A stretch of DNA of 64,000 nt from Haberlea rhodopensis (taxonomy: Eukaryota > Streptophyta > Magnoliopsida > Lamiales > Gesneriaceae), in assembly GCA_907163345.1 (NCBI GenBank), contig CAJQUN010000004.1:10135235-10199234 (forward strand), in the 5' to 3' direction. Each line of letters opens with the position of its first letter. The stretch's first letter is position 1. The notes under the pieces are model-generated. The model was given only the letters and a program-made list of their open reading frames with translations. It did no database searches and was not told the DNA's origin. Shown here piece after piece: positions 48,730 to 59,567 of the stretch. A program made the position numbers and the translations under genes.

Positions 48730-49347
48730 TAGAGTTGTTAAATTGGGTCAGTCCAACCTAATCCGTAACCCATATAGACCAGCTTGTTTAGGTTTACCTT
48801 CAGATGGGTTGGAAAAACCCTAACCTAACCTAACCCGATGCGTGTTGTTGGGTTAAAAGGGCCAATCAGCCATAACACTTCAACAATCAATATTATTGAT
48901 GTAAAAAATTAAAAATGTTAAAGTATAAAAAAGTCTAACAAAACTATACAAATAATATAAAGTTCTTCAAGCTTTATCAACCATTCAATATTGTTGTTGT
49001 ACAGAACCTGTTAGACGGATAAAAATTAAGGGAGGATGGAATCAGAGAGTTGGATGACAAATTTAGGGAGATTAATGGCTATTTTATCAAAGAACTGGAC
49101 GGGTAGACGGCTAAAGAAGTTAGGGAGAGAACTGATCATAAAGATTAAAGAATGATCTAAAAACTAGGTCTAACTTCTAAGCTGAACTCGTGGGCGTTTT
49201 TCGATCCAACCCGGCTAACCCATAACCTAAACAGGTTAACCAATTTTAACCCACTTTTAAATGAGTTGAGAAAATGTTAACACAACCTATCAATTTTATG
49301 TGGCATGTTGGGTCAGCCCGATGAACCAAACCAAATTGACAACTCTA
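48730..49347. mobile_element. hAT MITE with TAGAGTTGT ends
   Basis: The left end is TAGAGTTGTTAAATTGGGTC and the right end, reverse-complemented, is TAGAGTTGTCAATTTGGTTT. The flanks CATGGGTT (48722-48729) and CATGGATT (49348-49355) match at 7 of 8 bases. The interior of 618 bp has repeated AACCCATA and CCTAACC motifs near the ends and no coding capacity. The same TIR type occurs in the nested MITE at 36776-36972. Confidence 0.85.
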
Positions 49348-49689
49348 CATGGATTAGTGGGTTTTTTAATATAAAATGAACGAGCATTATTTAATTTAAA
49401 TATATGTCGTATTTTATATACATAACCCAAAATTTGAGGTTGGCTATTTGCCCTAGAATCTAACCTTAATTTTTAGGAAACTTAGTCCACCCATAATGGT
49501 GTAGCTCATTAGATATTTTTTTTAGCAGGAAACAAAAACAATATATTAAGTATAGAGATACCAACTTGGCAAGAACAAATCAGGGCGAAAATAACATCCC
49601 AATACTAAGACAAATCTAAACAGAATAATAAGTAAAATAACATAAGTCAAACGTGCCCTCTTAGGGAATGTGCTATTAGGTGTAATGAG

Positions 49690-49960
49690 AAAGTGAGTCG
49701 TATAACCAATAAACATTGATCATAAACATTGATCAGAAGGAGGCAAGAACCCCCATAGCCAAAATCAGTCCACTCAAACCACATAACAAATAAAGGTACA
49801 AACGTGGGTTGACGAAGATCATAAATTGAAAAGGAGACGACATATGCACAAGCTCTCGCATCCCAAAACCTGACTAGAAGACATACCGCCTAGTGACACA
49901 CGAAATCGTAAAGCACCCTAATCAAAATTATACAGTGCTCTTGCAATAAATAAACGAAGA
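49690..49960 (-). repeat. Probable copy 3 of the unclassified dispersed repeat
   Basis: The minus strand resembles the repeat at 20793-21395 in blocks such as GTGGTTTGAGTGGACTGATT and TCAATTTATGATCTTC, in the same order. Identity is low (about 60% by eye), so the assignment is tentative. Confidence 0.35.
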
Positions 49961-50230
49961 TAAACACCACCTCATAGGTAAAATAGACAACAGAAAAAGA
50001 CAGTACATATACCTGACTACCAACCATTCGAATTTCTGTTATAGTGCTTATTCTGGGTTATAGGTTGTTATGCGGGAGTGAGTGGAGAGATGAAGAGGAA
50101 ATTGGCGGGAGGATGAATGTATACCCGCCGAAAAAAGGTTGCAGTTGAGGAACGTCGTCGTTTTAATATTATATCTTGTGTTTTTTTATATATTAATTTT
50201 ATTTTCACTCTTTATTATTTGATTGTTACT

Positions 50231-50281
50231 TACGAAAAATTAGTTTTTTTTTTTGTTGAAACATACGAAAAATTAGTTTTT
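50231..50281 (-). mobile_element. Very short retroposed tail between an 18-bp duplication
   Basis: TACGAAAAATTAGTTTTT occurs twice (50231-50248 and 50264-50281), separated by only 15 bases, TTTTTTGTTGAAACA. On the minus strand the insert reads TGTTTCAACAAAAAA, like the last bases of a SINE or LINE with its A tail. This is what a severely 5'-truncated retroposition event would leave. Confidence 0.6.
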
Positions 50282-50296
50282 AAGAACGGATAAATC

Positions 50297-50395
50297 TTTT
50301 TTTTAACAACTACTTAAGTGGGTGACAGAGACTCGAACGCAAGACTTGCAGGTCACAATTGCGACCGATACTAGATAAGCTACAACCGCTAATTT
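50297..50395 (-). mobile_element. Probable tRNA-derived SINE
   Basis: The plus strand begins with a T-run (50297-50304). The minus strand has TAGCTTATCTAGTATCGG (A box) and, about 30 bases on, TTGCGTTCGAGTCTC (B box). The layout matches the SINEs at 19081 and 24285. No convincing target duplication was found. Confidence 0.65.
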
Positions 50396-50851
50396 TCATA
50401 ATTCTTGATATAGTCATCCTAGTGTAAAAAATAATGTCTACCTCACATATTATGTAATTTATGTCAAATCATATAAGAGAGATATCTTTAATTTACCCTT
50501 CATCCATTACAAACTAAATGAGGTGAATTCGTAATACAATTATTCTACATGAGCTCAATTATTTATTATTTAAACTAGATGAAGAAATTTGTAATACAAC
50601 TATTTTGAAGTATAAGCAACAGCAACTTTTCTATAAAACTGACTTAAAAGGTATTTTTGAGAAACTGCCCCGTTACCTGATATTGTAAGAAGAAGAAAAA
50701 AAGATCTTTGGAAGAAAAACCAATCGATTCATTACTGACATTCCCATGAATTGAAGTCGAAAAACAGATTGCCTCTGAGTTTTACGAATGGAAAACACAT
50801 TGAATCAAAGAAGCCCAAGTAAATAAAAAAGTATTGTAGCAAAGAATGAGT

Positions 50852-53181
50852 TCAAGAATCGGGAGCAACGGCGGTGGGTCGTTTAATTGACGCAGCCTTG
50901 ATCACATGGTTGTAGCTTCCTTTTTCTTTGAATAGCTGAGAAAAATGAGGTTTACAGTATAAATTTCCGTCTAGTGCCGCGTAGTTTGATGGAGTTAGAG
51001 AGCATCCCCCATGACAACACTTGAAACAAGTCTTATGGTAACTTTGATTCTCCACTGTCACCTAAAAACATTCCAACGAGAAAAAAAAATGACTTGTATC
51101 ACCAGGATCTTGACCTTAAAGCCCCACCAATCCAGTCCAACCAACATGCAATTTCTGTCAAAAACCTTAGCTTTAACTCAAAATACTCTTTCATTCAAAT
51201 TTTACCTCTCTCCAACCCCTTGGTATACGCAGTGGATCAAATTTTAACGAGAATTTGTGGATATATGGATGGAAGAAGTCTCACAAGTGGCACAAACATA
51301 CCATATTAGGCATGTCTAGTTCTAACATGTAAATATATCAATCGGATGCGTCGTAGCATGTGAAATGCTTAAACATCAAGCTGAAAGATGCATAGTAAAT
51401 GTCTCACTTTTCAATCACAATGCCATACTTGAAATACAACCTTCTAGATTAATCCACCCCAACTCCAAAAGATTGACAAAATCAATCTCCTTGCTGTTGG
51501 AATCAGGTCAACAGATGCATCATAATCTTAAACTGGGATTGTTTTGATATATATTACTCTTGTTAATATCAAATCAGATTCATTATGTATGCTTTGATTT
51601 CTACATTTTGGAAGCAAATTTGACATTATTAAGATACTTATCCATCTTTTTATATGATTCTGACTTCTTGTGAAGCAATTTGAATTTTCGACCCCAAATC
51701 ATACTGCTGCTTATCCAAGATCGCCAGATTTGTGCCACATGATCCACTAGTTAGGCCATGAACTCCTTTAACAAGTAGATTTGTTCACCAGTGGTTATCA
51801 AAACAGATGAATTAGCCATTAGATAGACTACACAAACAATAAATCAAAATCACTTTTTTCATTTCAATTCCCATATGACACAATCATAAAAAAAAATAAA
51901 AGCTGATAACCACTACTTGGTTGCATATGCTATGAGGTAATAGTGATATGATGATAGAAAAGTAAAAAGTCTCCGTAAATCTCTCGGGACGATGAAAGGC
52001 ATGATTAGACAAAAGGAAATTGGTCATTAGATACATTATCCAGTCGGGGACTAGTAAATTTACCAAGAGCAACCATCAAAATGAGGAATGTGGAATCAAG
52101 GAAGCAGAAACTATAAAATTGCATTGACTTTTGAATTGATGTAATAATAAGTTACCATTAGAGACTTATACCTTCTCCAGTGGATAAGCTGTTTTACCAC
52201 AAGTAGCACATTTATCCTGCGTCCCAGAAAACATGCCAACAGCTTTGCTCGGTGATCTTGTCTACATCACACAATAAAGTATAAGAATGATAAACATGGA
52301 TAGTGGCACACAGGCAATTTACAGATACATTTGCTTAAGAAAATTTACCAGTTCTGGGGTTGACTTCTCAGCTGATTTAACAGCTGCAGGAAAAAAAACA
52401 GTGTCACTGATCAAACAAATAATAAGAAGCTCGCAGGAGAGTCATGTCTTATTGAATAAGTGCATACGTGAAACAAAGCTCTTGCTGTAGTTGCCTGTCT
52501 GCTTGAAGAGCTGCTCAAAATGAGGCTTGCAGTACAGCACACCTTCCATTGATGAGAAATTGCTCAACTGCCCAAAAAAGGGTCACCCAAGAATATAAAT
52601 GAACATCATTGCCACTAACAACAAATACAATGAAACACTATCCATTCCGAACATAAACTCTAAGACACATGTAACTGTCAAGATGCATTACCAAATCATA
52701 AATTTTGATGCACGATCTTTTTACTTACTGCCGTTTTTTGTTCGGTAACATATTCTCAACCAGCTTGAGAAATTTGAACTTCGATAATCCAACTACAAGA
52801 GAATACCCACAAGGCCAAAGCTACAAAAACATTCAAATTCAATCTTTGATTTTTCGAAGACTGCAATTTCCATGCACCCTAGTTCCATCAAATTAAAATG
52901 GGAATTCTCATAAAATAAACTACCAAACAGAGAAGATCAGCAAAAAAGTCAAAATTCTCCCGCAAGATAAACACATGGAAACTTGGTATTCAAATCGAAA
53001 TTCTTATAAACCAAAGCTTCAATATACACTAAAAATGTGGTAATACCTTAAGTGTCCCTTTGCAATGGGAGCATTTGAAGCAAGATTTGTGATAGTTAAC
53101 TCCATCAGCGGACAAAAGCTCCACAGGATACACAGTCTTCTCACAGGCCTTGCATTTCAGTTGTGTTCCAGTAAAAGACAT
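50852..53181 (-). CDS. WLIM1-type protein with two LIM domains
   Basis: Five minus-strand exons (53181-53047, 52567-52468, 52383-52349, 52261-52172, 51061-50852) join in phase to 189 residues, the usual length of plant WLIM1. Each LIM domain has the expected zinc ligands. The first runs from CKACEKTVYPVE through YHKSCFKCSHCKGTL to LYCKPHFEQLF. The second runs from CATCGKTAYPLE through YHKTCFKCCHGGCSL to LYCKPHFSQLFKEKGSY. The linker is SPVKSAEKSTPELTRSPSKA. Plant two-LIM proteins bind and bundle actin and may also act in the nucleus on phenylpropanoid genes. The C-terminal tail is short and Pro-containing. No lesion seen. Confidence 0.95.
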
Positions 53182-53675
53182 TGCTAACTGAACAGATCTG
53201 CCCTTTCCGGTTCAATTTGCTTTACGTTCCTTATACTTCTTGGAAGCTTATGTATTCAACTCTGAAAAACAAAATTAAAAAAGAAACGGCCATTGGATTA
53301 ATATCAGAATCCCTTTTGCCAAGAATATTGAAAACAACGATCGATCTGTGAATTGGAGCATTAGTTTCAGAGGAACAATGGAATCTTTAAATGAATCCCA
53401 TTTTGTCAAATGCGGCTACATACCTACGAAGATAAACTTGATCAAGAGTTTACAAAATTAATTTCGAGCAGCAACTATATACAGGAAAATGGTGGGTTGT
53501 GGCTTGCACAATATCTCCGGGTAAAATTCAGATTAATCCCCCGTCTTGTGATGAAAGCGTCTTTTGATGAAAGATTCTGATCCAAAACTGTACATATTAA
53601 TATGTTCAATTTCATCGCTATTTTTTGAGAAATAAAATTTTAGAAAAGAATATTTGAGTTTTTTAATAAAATATT

Positions 53676-53680
<5 letters not shown>
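53182..53680. other. Upstream region of the WLIM1 gene
   Basis: Probably the 5' leader and promoter of WLIM1, read on the minus strand. A 5' leader intron is possible, because a splice-acceptor-like TTTCAG appears just above the ATG, but I cannot fix its ends. Confidence 0.4.

Positions 53681-53711
<31 letters not shown>
53681..53711. repeat. AT dinucleotide microsatellite
   Basis: About 15 uninterrupted TA repeats, directly at the left edge of the foldback element. Confidence 0.95.
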
Positions 53712-53714
<3 letters not shown>

Positions 53715-54845
53715 CAAAATAATCAATTTTGGGTTATTTTAATAAAGTAATGAAGTCTACATCTCCGATGAAGTCTTTAATTTTTTTCAAAAAAAATATG
53801 ATTGAAGGCGCCTTCAATATAATTTTTTTATATATAGAGGGCGCTATCTGAGACGACGCCCTCTATATAAATCGTAGCCATCAAGTCAATTTTACGTATG
53901 AATCATGCGATTGCTTTGTACAAATTATGATTCCGTAAAATTAAACATTTATGATTAATCAAAATATGAAATTTCATATTTTGATTAATCTAAGATAGCG
54001 CCTTACATATAAATTTTTTTATATATAGAATGCGACATCTAAAATGATGTATTCCATATAAATTTTTTTTATATATAGAAGGTGTGATCTCATATATATA
54101 TTATATATATGTTAATTATGGGCTAATTAATTATCTGATAAACTATAAAGTAACCAATTATGGATTAAGAACATGGTACAGTTTGAAGGTATCGGAATTA
54201 TGAGTACAACTTTGTTCAAAATATAAATAAATGAAAATTATAATGTCTTTTTAATAACAATAAGAAAAAATAAATTGAAAAATAGGAAGGGTGCTGTATG
54301 TAAATATGAATAAATGTACTAGAACAAATAGAAATGATTTTTTTTTTAAATTCACATTAAATATATCTCAAGGAATAATTATGAGTATTTCCTTGCGTGT
54401 ATCCACTGAAAATAGATATAGGCCAAAATTATTTCTTTACATGGGATCCACTGAAAATATATATAGGCAAAAATTACGGAGTGATGATAGTATGTTGCCA
54501 TCAAAATAGATAGATAGATATAAAAAAATTTATATGGAATGGACCATTTGAGATGACGCCTTCTATATAAAAAAATTTATATGGAAGGCGCCTTCTATAT
54601 ATATAAAAAAATTTATATGAAAGACGACATTGCAGATGACGCATTCTCTATAAAATAGTTTTATATAGAAGGCGACATCTGAGATGTCGCCTTTTATATA
54701 AAAAACAAATTTAAATGGAAGACGACATCTGAGATGGAGCTTTCTTTATATAAAAAAAATTTAAAGACGTCATCGAAGATGTCGACTTTATTTGAAGTCA
54801 CGACTTTAATAAAGTAACCCAAAAATCGGTTATTTGTCATAGTGT
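53712..54845. mobile_element. Foldback element with hairpin-forming tandem units
   Basis: The outer arms are inverted copies. TTTTGGGTTATTTTAATAAAG at 53727-53747 pairs with CTTTAATAAAGTAACCCAAAA near 54804-54824, and CTACATCTCCGATGAAGTC near 53757 pairs with GACGTCATCGAAGATGTCG near 54766. Inside, units of about 55-65 bp recur with a core such as GAAGGCGACATCTGAGATGT (54668), itself a palindrome, separated by AT-rich spacers with AAATTTATAT. At least four such cores lie on the right side (54545-54740) and three on the left (53803-54090). A 38-bp perfect palindrome lies at 53953-53990. There is no coding capacity. Class is unknown; a foldback or MULE-type non-autonomous element is my guess. 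Confidence 0.7.
53953..53990. repeat. Perfect 38-bp palindrome
   Basis: The left half GATTAATCAAAATATGAAA is followed directly by its exact reverse complement, with no loop. It lies in the left part of the foldback element. Confidence 0.95.
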
Positions 54846-56279
54846 TACACATAAAATTTTACCGTAAATTGGGGGAAAATCCCCAAACAAAAAATTTATT
54901 TAATGTTCAGTATCCAGTCAGAAAAAACTTTTTTATCCACCCCATATCTCAAAAAAATGTTTTTGTTAACACCATTAAACTTTCAAATGTTCACTTTGCC
55001 CTTTATTATATAGGGTTTGAGAGATTCATCCTCAAATTTCCTGCAACTTCACTCTTACAACTTCTCATTGCTCCCATCGTCTCTAACTTTGCTTTGCTCG
55101 CATCAGCTCCACACCTTCAATTCACCATTTAGTTCAATTTTTATTGCACCTTGAAGAGAAAAAAATTCAAAGTACATGCTTCTTTAAAAGATTCGGATTG
55201 TATGCAGATTAGGTGAGAGCTATTCATTTCTCAAATGTTGGGTATGGTGCGTATATTAACTTTTAACACAAATAATTACTCAATATACTATCTACCTAAT
55301 GAACGATTAAGATAAATTACTAGCTAAAATATTGATTAATTATTGAATTAATCATTCAACTTTATTTCTTATGTAAAAATACCGATTTCAATTTTAAGTG
55401 ATTTAATCTTGTTATTTATGTCATTTGAAGAATTTTTTCCCCCAATCTGTTTCATTTTCATCCTTAGTATTTATTTTATTTCATATTTTTCGACATTAGA
55501 TTGAGAAGATCATAATCAATGATCGAATCGAGGATCCACGTCACTTTGTTTTAGAAGTCGGATATTTCACACTTTTGATATGTTCATACTTGGTAGATTC
55601 ACGCCAAACAATTACGAAGTAAAACATAATAGAATATCCGTCAAACTATTAACTAGTAGACAACCAACTGATTATCTAATCCAATTCGAAAATGAATAAA
55701 AAAAATTCTTTATGCTACTAATTTTAATCCAAAAGCCAAGTTCTGTCTTTGATCAAATCCAACAAATTGTGTTTCTGTTTTCTGGCTATGTGAAATTTCT
55801 TTTATTCATTTCCAACCAAATAGTCCATAGATCATAGCAATCTAAATTGTTAATTATTCATTCCATGATTTTCTATGAGTCCAAAGATTATTATGGTGAA
55901 GAAGATGACTAATTGAGCAAGTTTCATTACTAGTCAACCGTAACATTTCATCCATAACGAATAACACTATGCTGAGTTGAATAACACTATGCTAAGTTGT
56001 ATAGGGGTATATTTAAAGTTTACCCGAGAAACGAGGAATCATTGTAAAATTGGGTCAAAATGTTTGTGGAGGGTTGCGTATGTATATGTGCATATGTGGA
56101 GAGAACGAGTGGGGGACGATGAAGGACATAGCTGAAACGCATACAGAATAATTTTCTGGTACTGTTAGGTTGTGGGCCAACCTGGCATGATATCATCCAT
56201 TTATTTTGGATAAAATTGATTGTATTCAAGTCATCTACTTTTGAATTCAACACACACAACAATTAACGCATGCTTGTGT
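54846..56279. other. AT-rich intergenic region before the Copia fragment
   Basis: No gene recognised. TGTTGGGTAT near 55236 could be the left end of the Copia LTR, because it is the inverted counterpart of the LTR end at 56747, but an LTR of 1.5 kb would be long. Confidence 0.4.
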
Positions 56280-56749
56280 TTAGTCAAATTTGATTGTTTT
56301 GATCATGTAAGTAATGATGTATTAATTTTTATTTTCTTCCATAATCTCCACATATAAATACCAACCTATTCTTCATTTATAACCATTCCAAAACCATCCA
56401 AAAAACACAAATCTTTTCTTTTTTCTAAAAAATTAAAGTGTTGATATAAAAATGGGATTGAGTGCTAGAATTTCATAAGGAGATTTTATCCTTAGAATGA
56501 ATATGATTAGTGGAGAGAAAGTGAAACATTAAAATCAAAGTGTTCTTAGTGAAATATTTTGTATTCTCAATTCTATTGTCTTCTTTGTTATCAATAACGA
56601 AGTAATCTCCTTGGTTCTTGAGTGGACATAGACCAATTTGGGGTGAACCACTATAAATATTGGTGTTTGTTCAATTGTTGCTTATGTGCTTGTGATATCC
56701 GCTGCGTAATTACCTCAATTGTATGTGATATCCCTGATACCCCAACAAG

Positions 56750-56766
56750 TGGCATCAGAGCCTTGG
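56750..56766 (+). other. Retrotransposon primer-binding site
   Basis: TGGCATCAGAGCCTTGG, one change from the usual TGGTATCAGAGCC complement of initiator Met tRNA, two bases after the inferred LTR end. Confidence 0.75.
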
Positions 56767-56992
56767 TCCTTTTGTTGTGGTTGAGCTTTGGTGTGGTAGG
56801 CAAATATGTATTGACTAAGGAGGTTCTGTCTAGGAAAACCGGTATTTGAGTTGGACCGGTGTGGCCGCACCAATTTTCCTAGGAATCTTCAAGTTTTGTC
56901 TAGAAAAGATCGAGATTCTCTCTTTCCTGTGAGCTTACTTAGTGTGTATTATTCAGGTATACAAGTAAAATTCATCAAAGTATCACAGGACA

Positions 56993-57816
56993 ATGCCGAG
57001 AAACAGAGTTTCAAATGCAATCAGATTTTATGTGGAGAAATTTGATGGGACAATCAACTTTGGCTTGTGGCAAGTGCAAGTCAGGGATGTGTTGATTCAA
57101 TCTGGCTTACACAAGGCGTTAAAGGGCAGAGTAATCCTCGAAAGTAGCAGTGATACTAGTTCGACTGGTGGAACGACTAGTGCAAAGGGCATAGCTGGAA
57201 TGAGCAATGAAGATTGTGAAGATATGTATTTTGAGAGCAGCAAGTGCTATCTGTCTGCTTCTGGCCAGAAATGTTCTTACAAATGTGCATTAAATGTCTA
57301 CAGCAAAGGAACTCTGGGAAAAAAATGGAAGACTTGTATCAGACAAATGACGTCTCAAATCGAGTGTATCTGAAATAACAGTTTCATACATTATGAATGA
57401 ATGAAGATACTACTATTTCAGATCATCTAAGTGTTCTCAATGGCATTGTTTCAGAGCTTGAATCTATTGGAGTTAAAATTGATGACGATGATCAGACCTT
57501 GAGACTCATCTGGTCTCTTCCACTTTCCTATGAGCACATGAAGCAGGTATTGATTCATGGAAAAGAGAAAATCATTTCCTCAGAGTTTACTAGTAAGCTC
57601 ATTTCTGAAGAGAGAAGACTTGGCTGGAGTAACAGTACACATGAAAATCTTGTAATGATAGCTCATAATTGGAAGAAGAACTCCGTGAAGAAATCCTGTT
57701 GGAGATGTGGACAACCTAGCCACATCAAGAAAAACTGTACAAAAGCAAGAGTTGGTTCTGCAAATTACTCCGGGTCAGTAAATGGAGATAACGATAATGA
57801 AGCTCACATCTTTTGA
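56993..57816 (+). pseudogene. Copia gag pseudogene with zinc knuckle
   Basis: The N-terminal frame carries VEKFDGTINFGLWQVQVRDV, the usual start of Copia gag. A frameshift near 57240-57330 moves the frame, and short blocks like LYQTNDVSNRVYL appear in another frame. After 57397 the frame continues with LPLSYEHMKQVL and ends with the CCHC knuckle CWRCGQPSHIKKNC (about 57700-57741). Gag packages the element's RNA. With the shift and a stop before 57397, this copy cannot make the full protein. Confidence 0.85.
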
Positions 57817-58700
57817 TGTCCTCTGAAAAAGACATGTATATCCTTATGGCATGCCGCTGTCCCCAAGTTGTCATGATAGATGATGTGTAATGTTAGTGGG
57901 TCTATAGTTTGTACACGGGCATTGGTTTGATATTGATGCAGAGTGTGTGGTAGAAATTCATGTCGATGGCTGATTAACATCCAGGAGAGCCAAAACATGG
58001 GAGTTGCACCATAATTTCCAGCAAGGATATTTATCGATATGTGCCGAATTGAAATTCTTGGAATGGTTTATTCTAACTGGGTATGCTTTTTATGGTAGAG
58101 CATGGTAATTATCTACATTGAGAATTATGTTTGTCTTGCAGTGTTGGTAGCAGAAGCTATAAAGATCTTCATCGAAGTGGAGTATTGTGGGACGACAAAG
58201 CCACAAGGTGGAGATGGTTGGATTGGGCTTTTCTTATCCATATCGAAGAAAGTAAGGAAATGGCCAAATCATTTGGCTATAAAAAGAGACTTTAGGGTTC
58301 AGTTTTAAGTGCATCAGTTAATAGCTTGTTCAACAATTTTTGGCTTTAGATAAATTACTCACTTGTTTGTAGAGTCTTGTAAAATTCTTAGTATACTCTG
58401 TGATTGCAGCTGTGACCGATCTTCCATGTCAGAAAAGATTTTATTAGGTGTCTTTCTTGTAAGGGGAGAAGTGTGGGTTATAAAGGGTAGCTAGTGAAAA
58501 GCTTTGTTGGTGTGTTTGGGTGAGAAGAAAAATTGTGTGATTGTAATAATTTTCCATATAATGTATTTTCTTCTCTGGTTTTGGTGTTTTCTTCTGATTT
58601 GGGAGTTTTTCAAGTTAAATCATTGTGTTATTATTTCTCTTTTTCTTTCATTTCCATAAAAAAAAATGCAGATCCTGTGGGTGAATTGGAAGGTCAAATT

Positions 58701-59567
58701 CCAAAAAAAAATTGATATGTAAGAATGTTTGCTTTTTTTTTTCAACGTTTTTAATAGATTTATTTTGAGAAAATTAAGACTCTCAAGTTTTTTAATGTTT
58801 ATTCTGAAAATATATTGGAGATCGAATACAAGTTTACTTTTTGTTTTTTAAAATTAAAAATAAATTTATTATAGCAGTCAATTCATATAAAATTGCTTTG
58901 AAAATGTGAAACAAATTTTAAAAAAATAAAATGAAAATGATACGGTAGTAATGCTTCTGTTTTTAGAGATGGATAAATATTTTGGGAAAAGGTAAACAAA
59001 GATTAGCCTGAGTTCTTTGATAACACAATGAGAAATAAAACGTATGTTTGATTTTTATTATCCAAAATCAGAAATAATTAACTATAACGTACGAAAACAT
59101 TTTTATATACTAGATGATTTTTAAACAATGTTAAGAATTTAGAAATTTAATAACATTTTGTATTGCGATTTGTGTCAAAATATGATATAATAAAGAAAAC
59201 ATAAGTTGTGGAAAGTTGATTTAAAATTATTAATTATTACCGCCGACACACACGCGTTGCATGCACAACCTCTTTCAGTTCATCATAATCTAAAAGAAAT
59301 CTTGTTCTAAATTTGAAATTTAAAAAATAGTATAGATGAAACAAACATAATAGTGTGGGGGATAAAAATTTTGTTGACGATTCTCAACAAACGCGGGAGT
59401 AGTTGAGAGGGCGAACTGGCTTTGAGGAGTTAAAAAATACGAAATTAATATTCGAAAAAAATGGCGACGACCAATAAACATATGTAACAATAAAAAAAAC
59501 GTTTTAGTAAAAGTGTGGGAGTGTGCATTTTTGGGTTTTTGAAAAACATTTCACCAAAAATCATGTC
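58701..59567. other. AT-rich intergenic stretch
   Basis: No gene or transposon end seen between the Copia fragment and the gypsy LTR. Confidence 0.5.

Larger units (their letters stand above)
56280..58700 (+). mobile_element. Truncated Ty1/copia retrotransposon
   Basis: Part of a 5' LTR with a TATA box near 56354 (ATATAAATACC) ends ATACCCCAACA at 56747. A primer-binding site for initiator Met tRNA follows, TGGCATCAGAGCCTTGG from 56750. A gag pseudogene lies at 56993-57816. Beyond it the expected protease, integrase, RT and RNase H are missing. A purine-rich AAGGTGGAGA near 58205 followed by TGGTTGG may be the polypurine tract and start of a 3' LTR. Its sequence does not clearly match the 5' one, so the element may be chimeric. 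No target duplication found. Confidence 0.7.

Noticed and set aside
53800..54780. Short palindromic repeats with spacers, CRISPR-like at first sight
   Set aside because: Units are strongly diverged, spacers are AT-rich and also repetitive, arms are inverted, and the DNA is plant nuclear.
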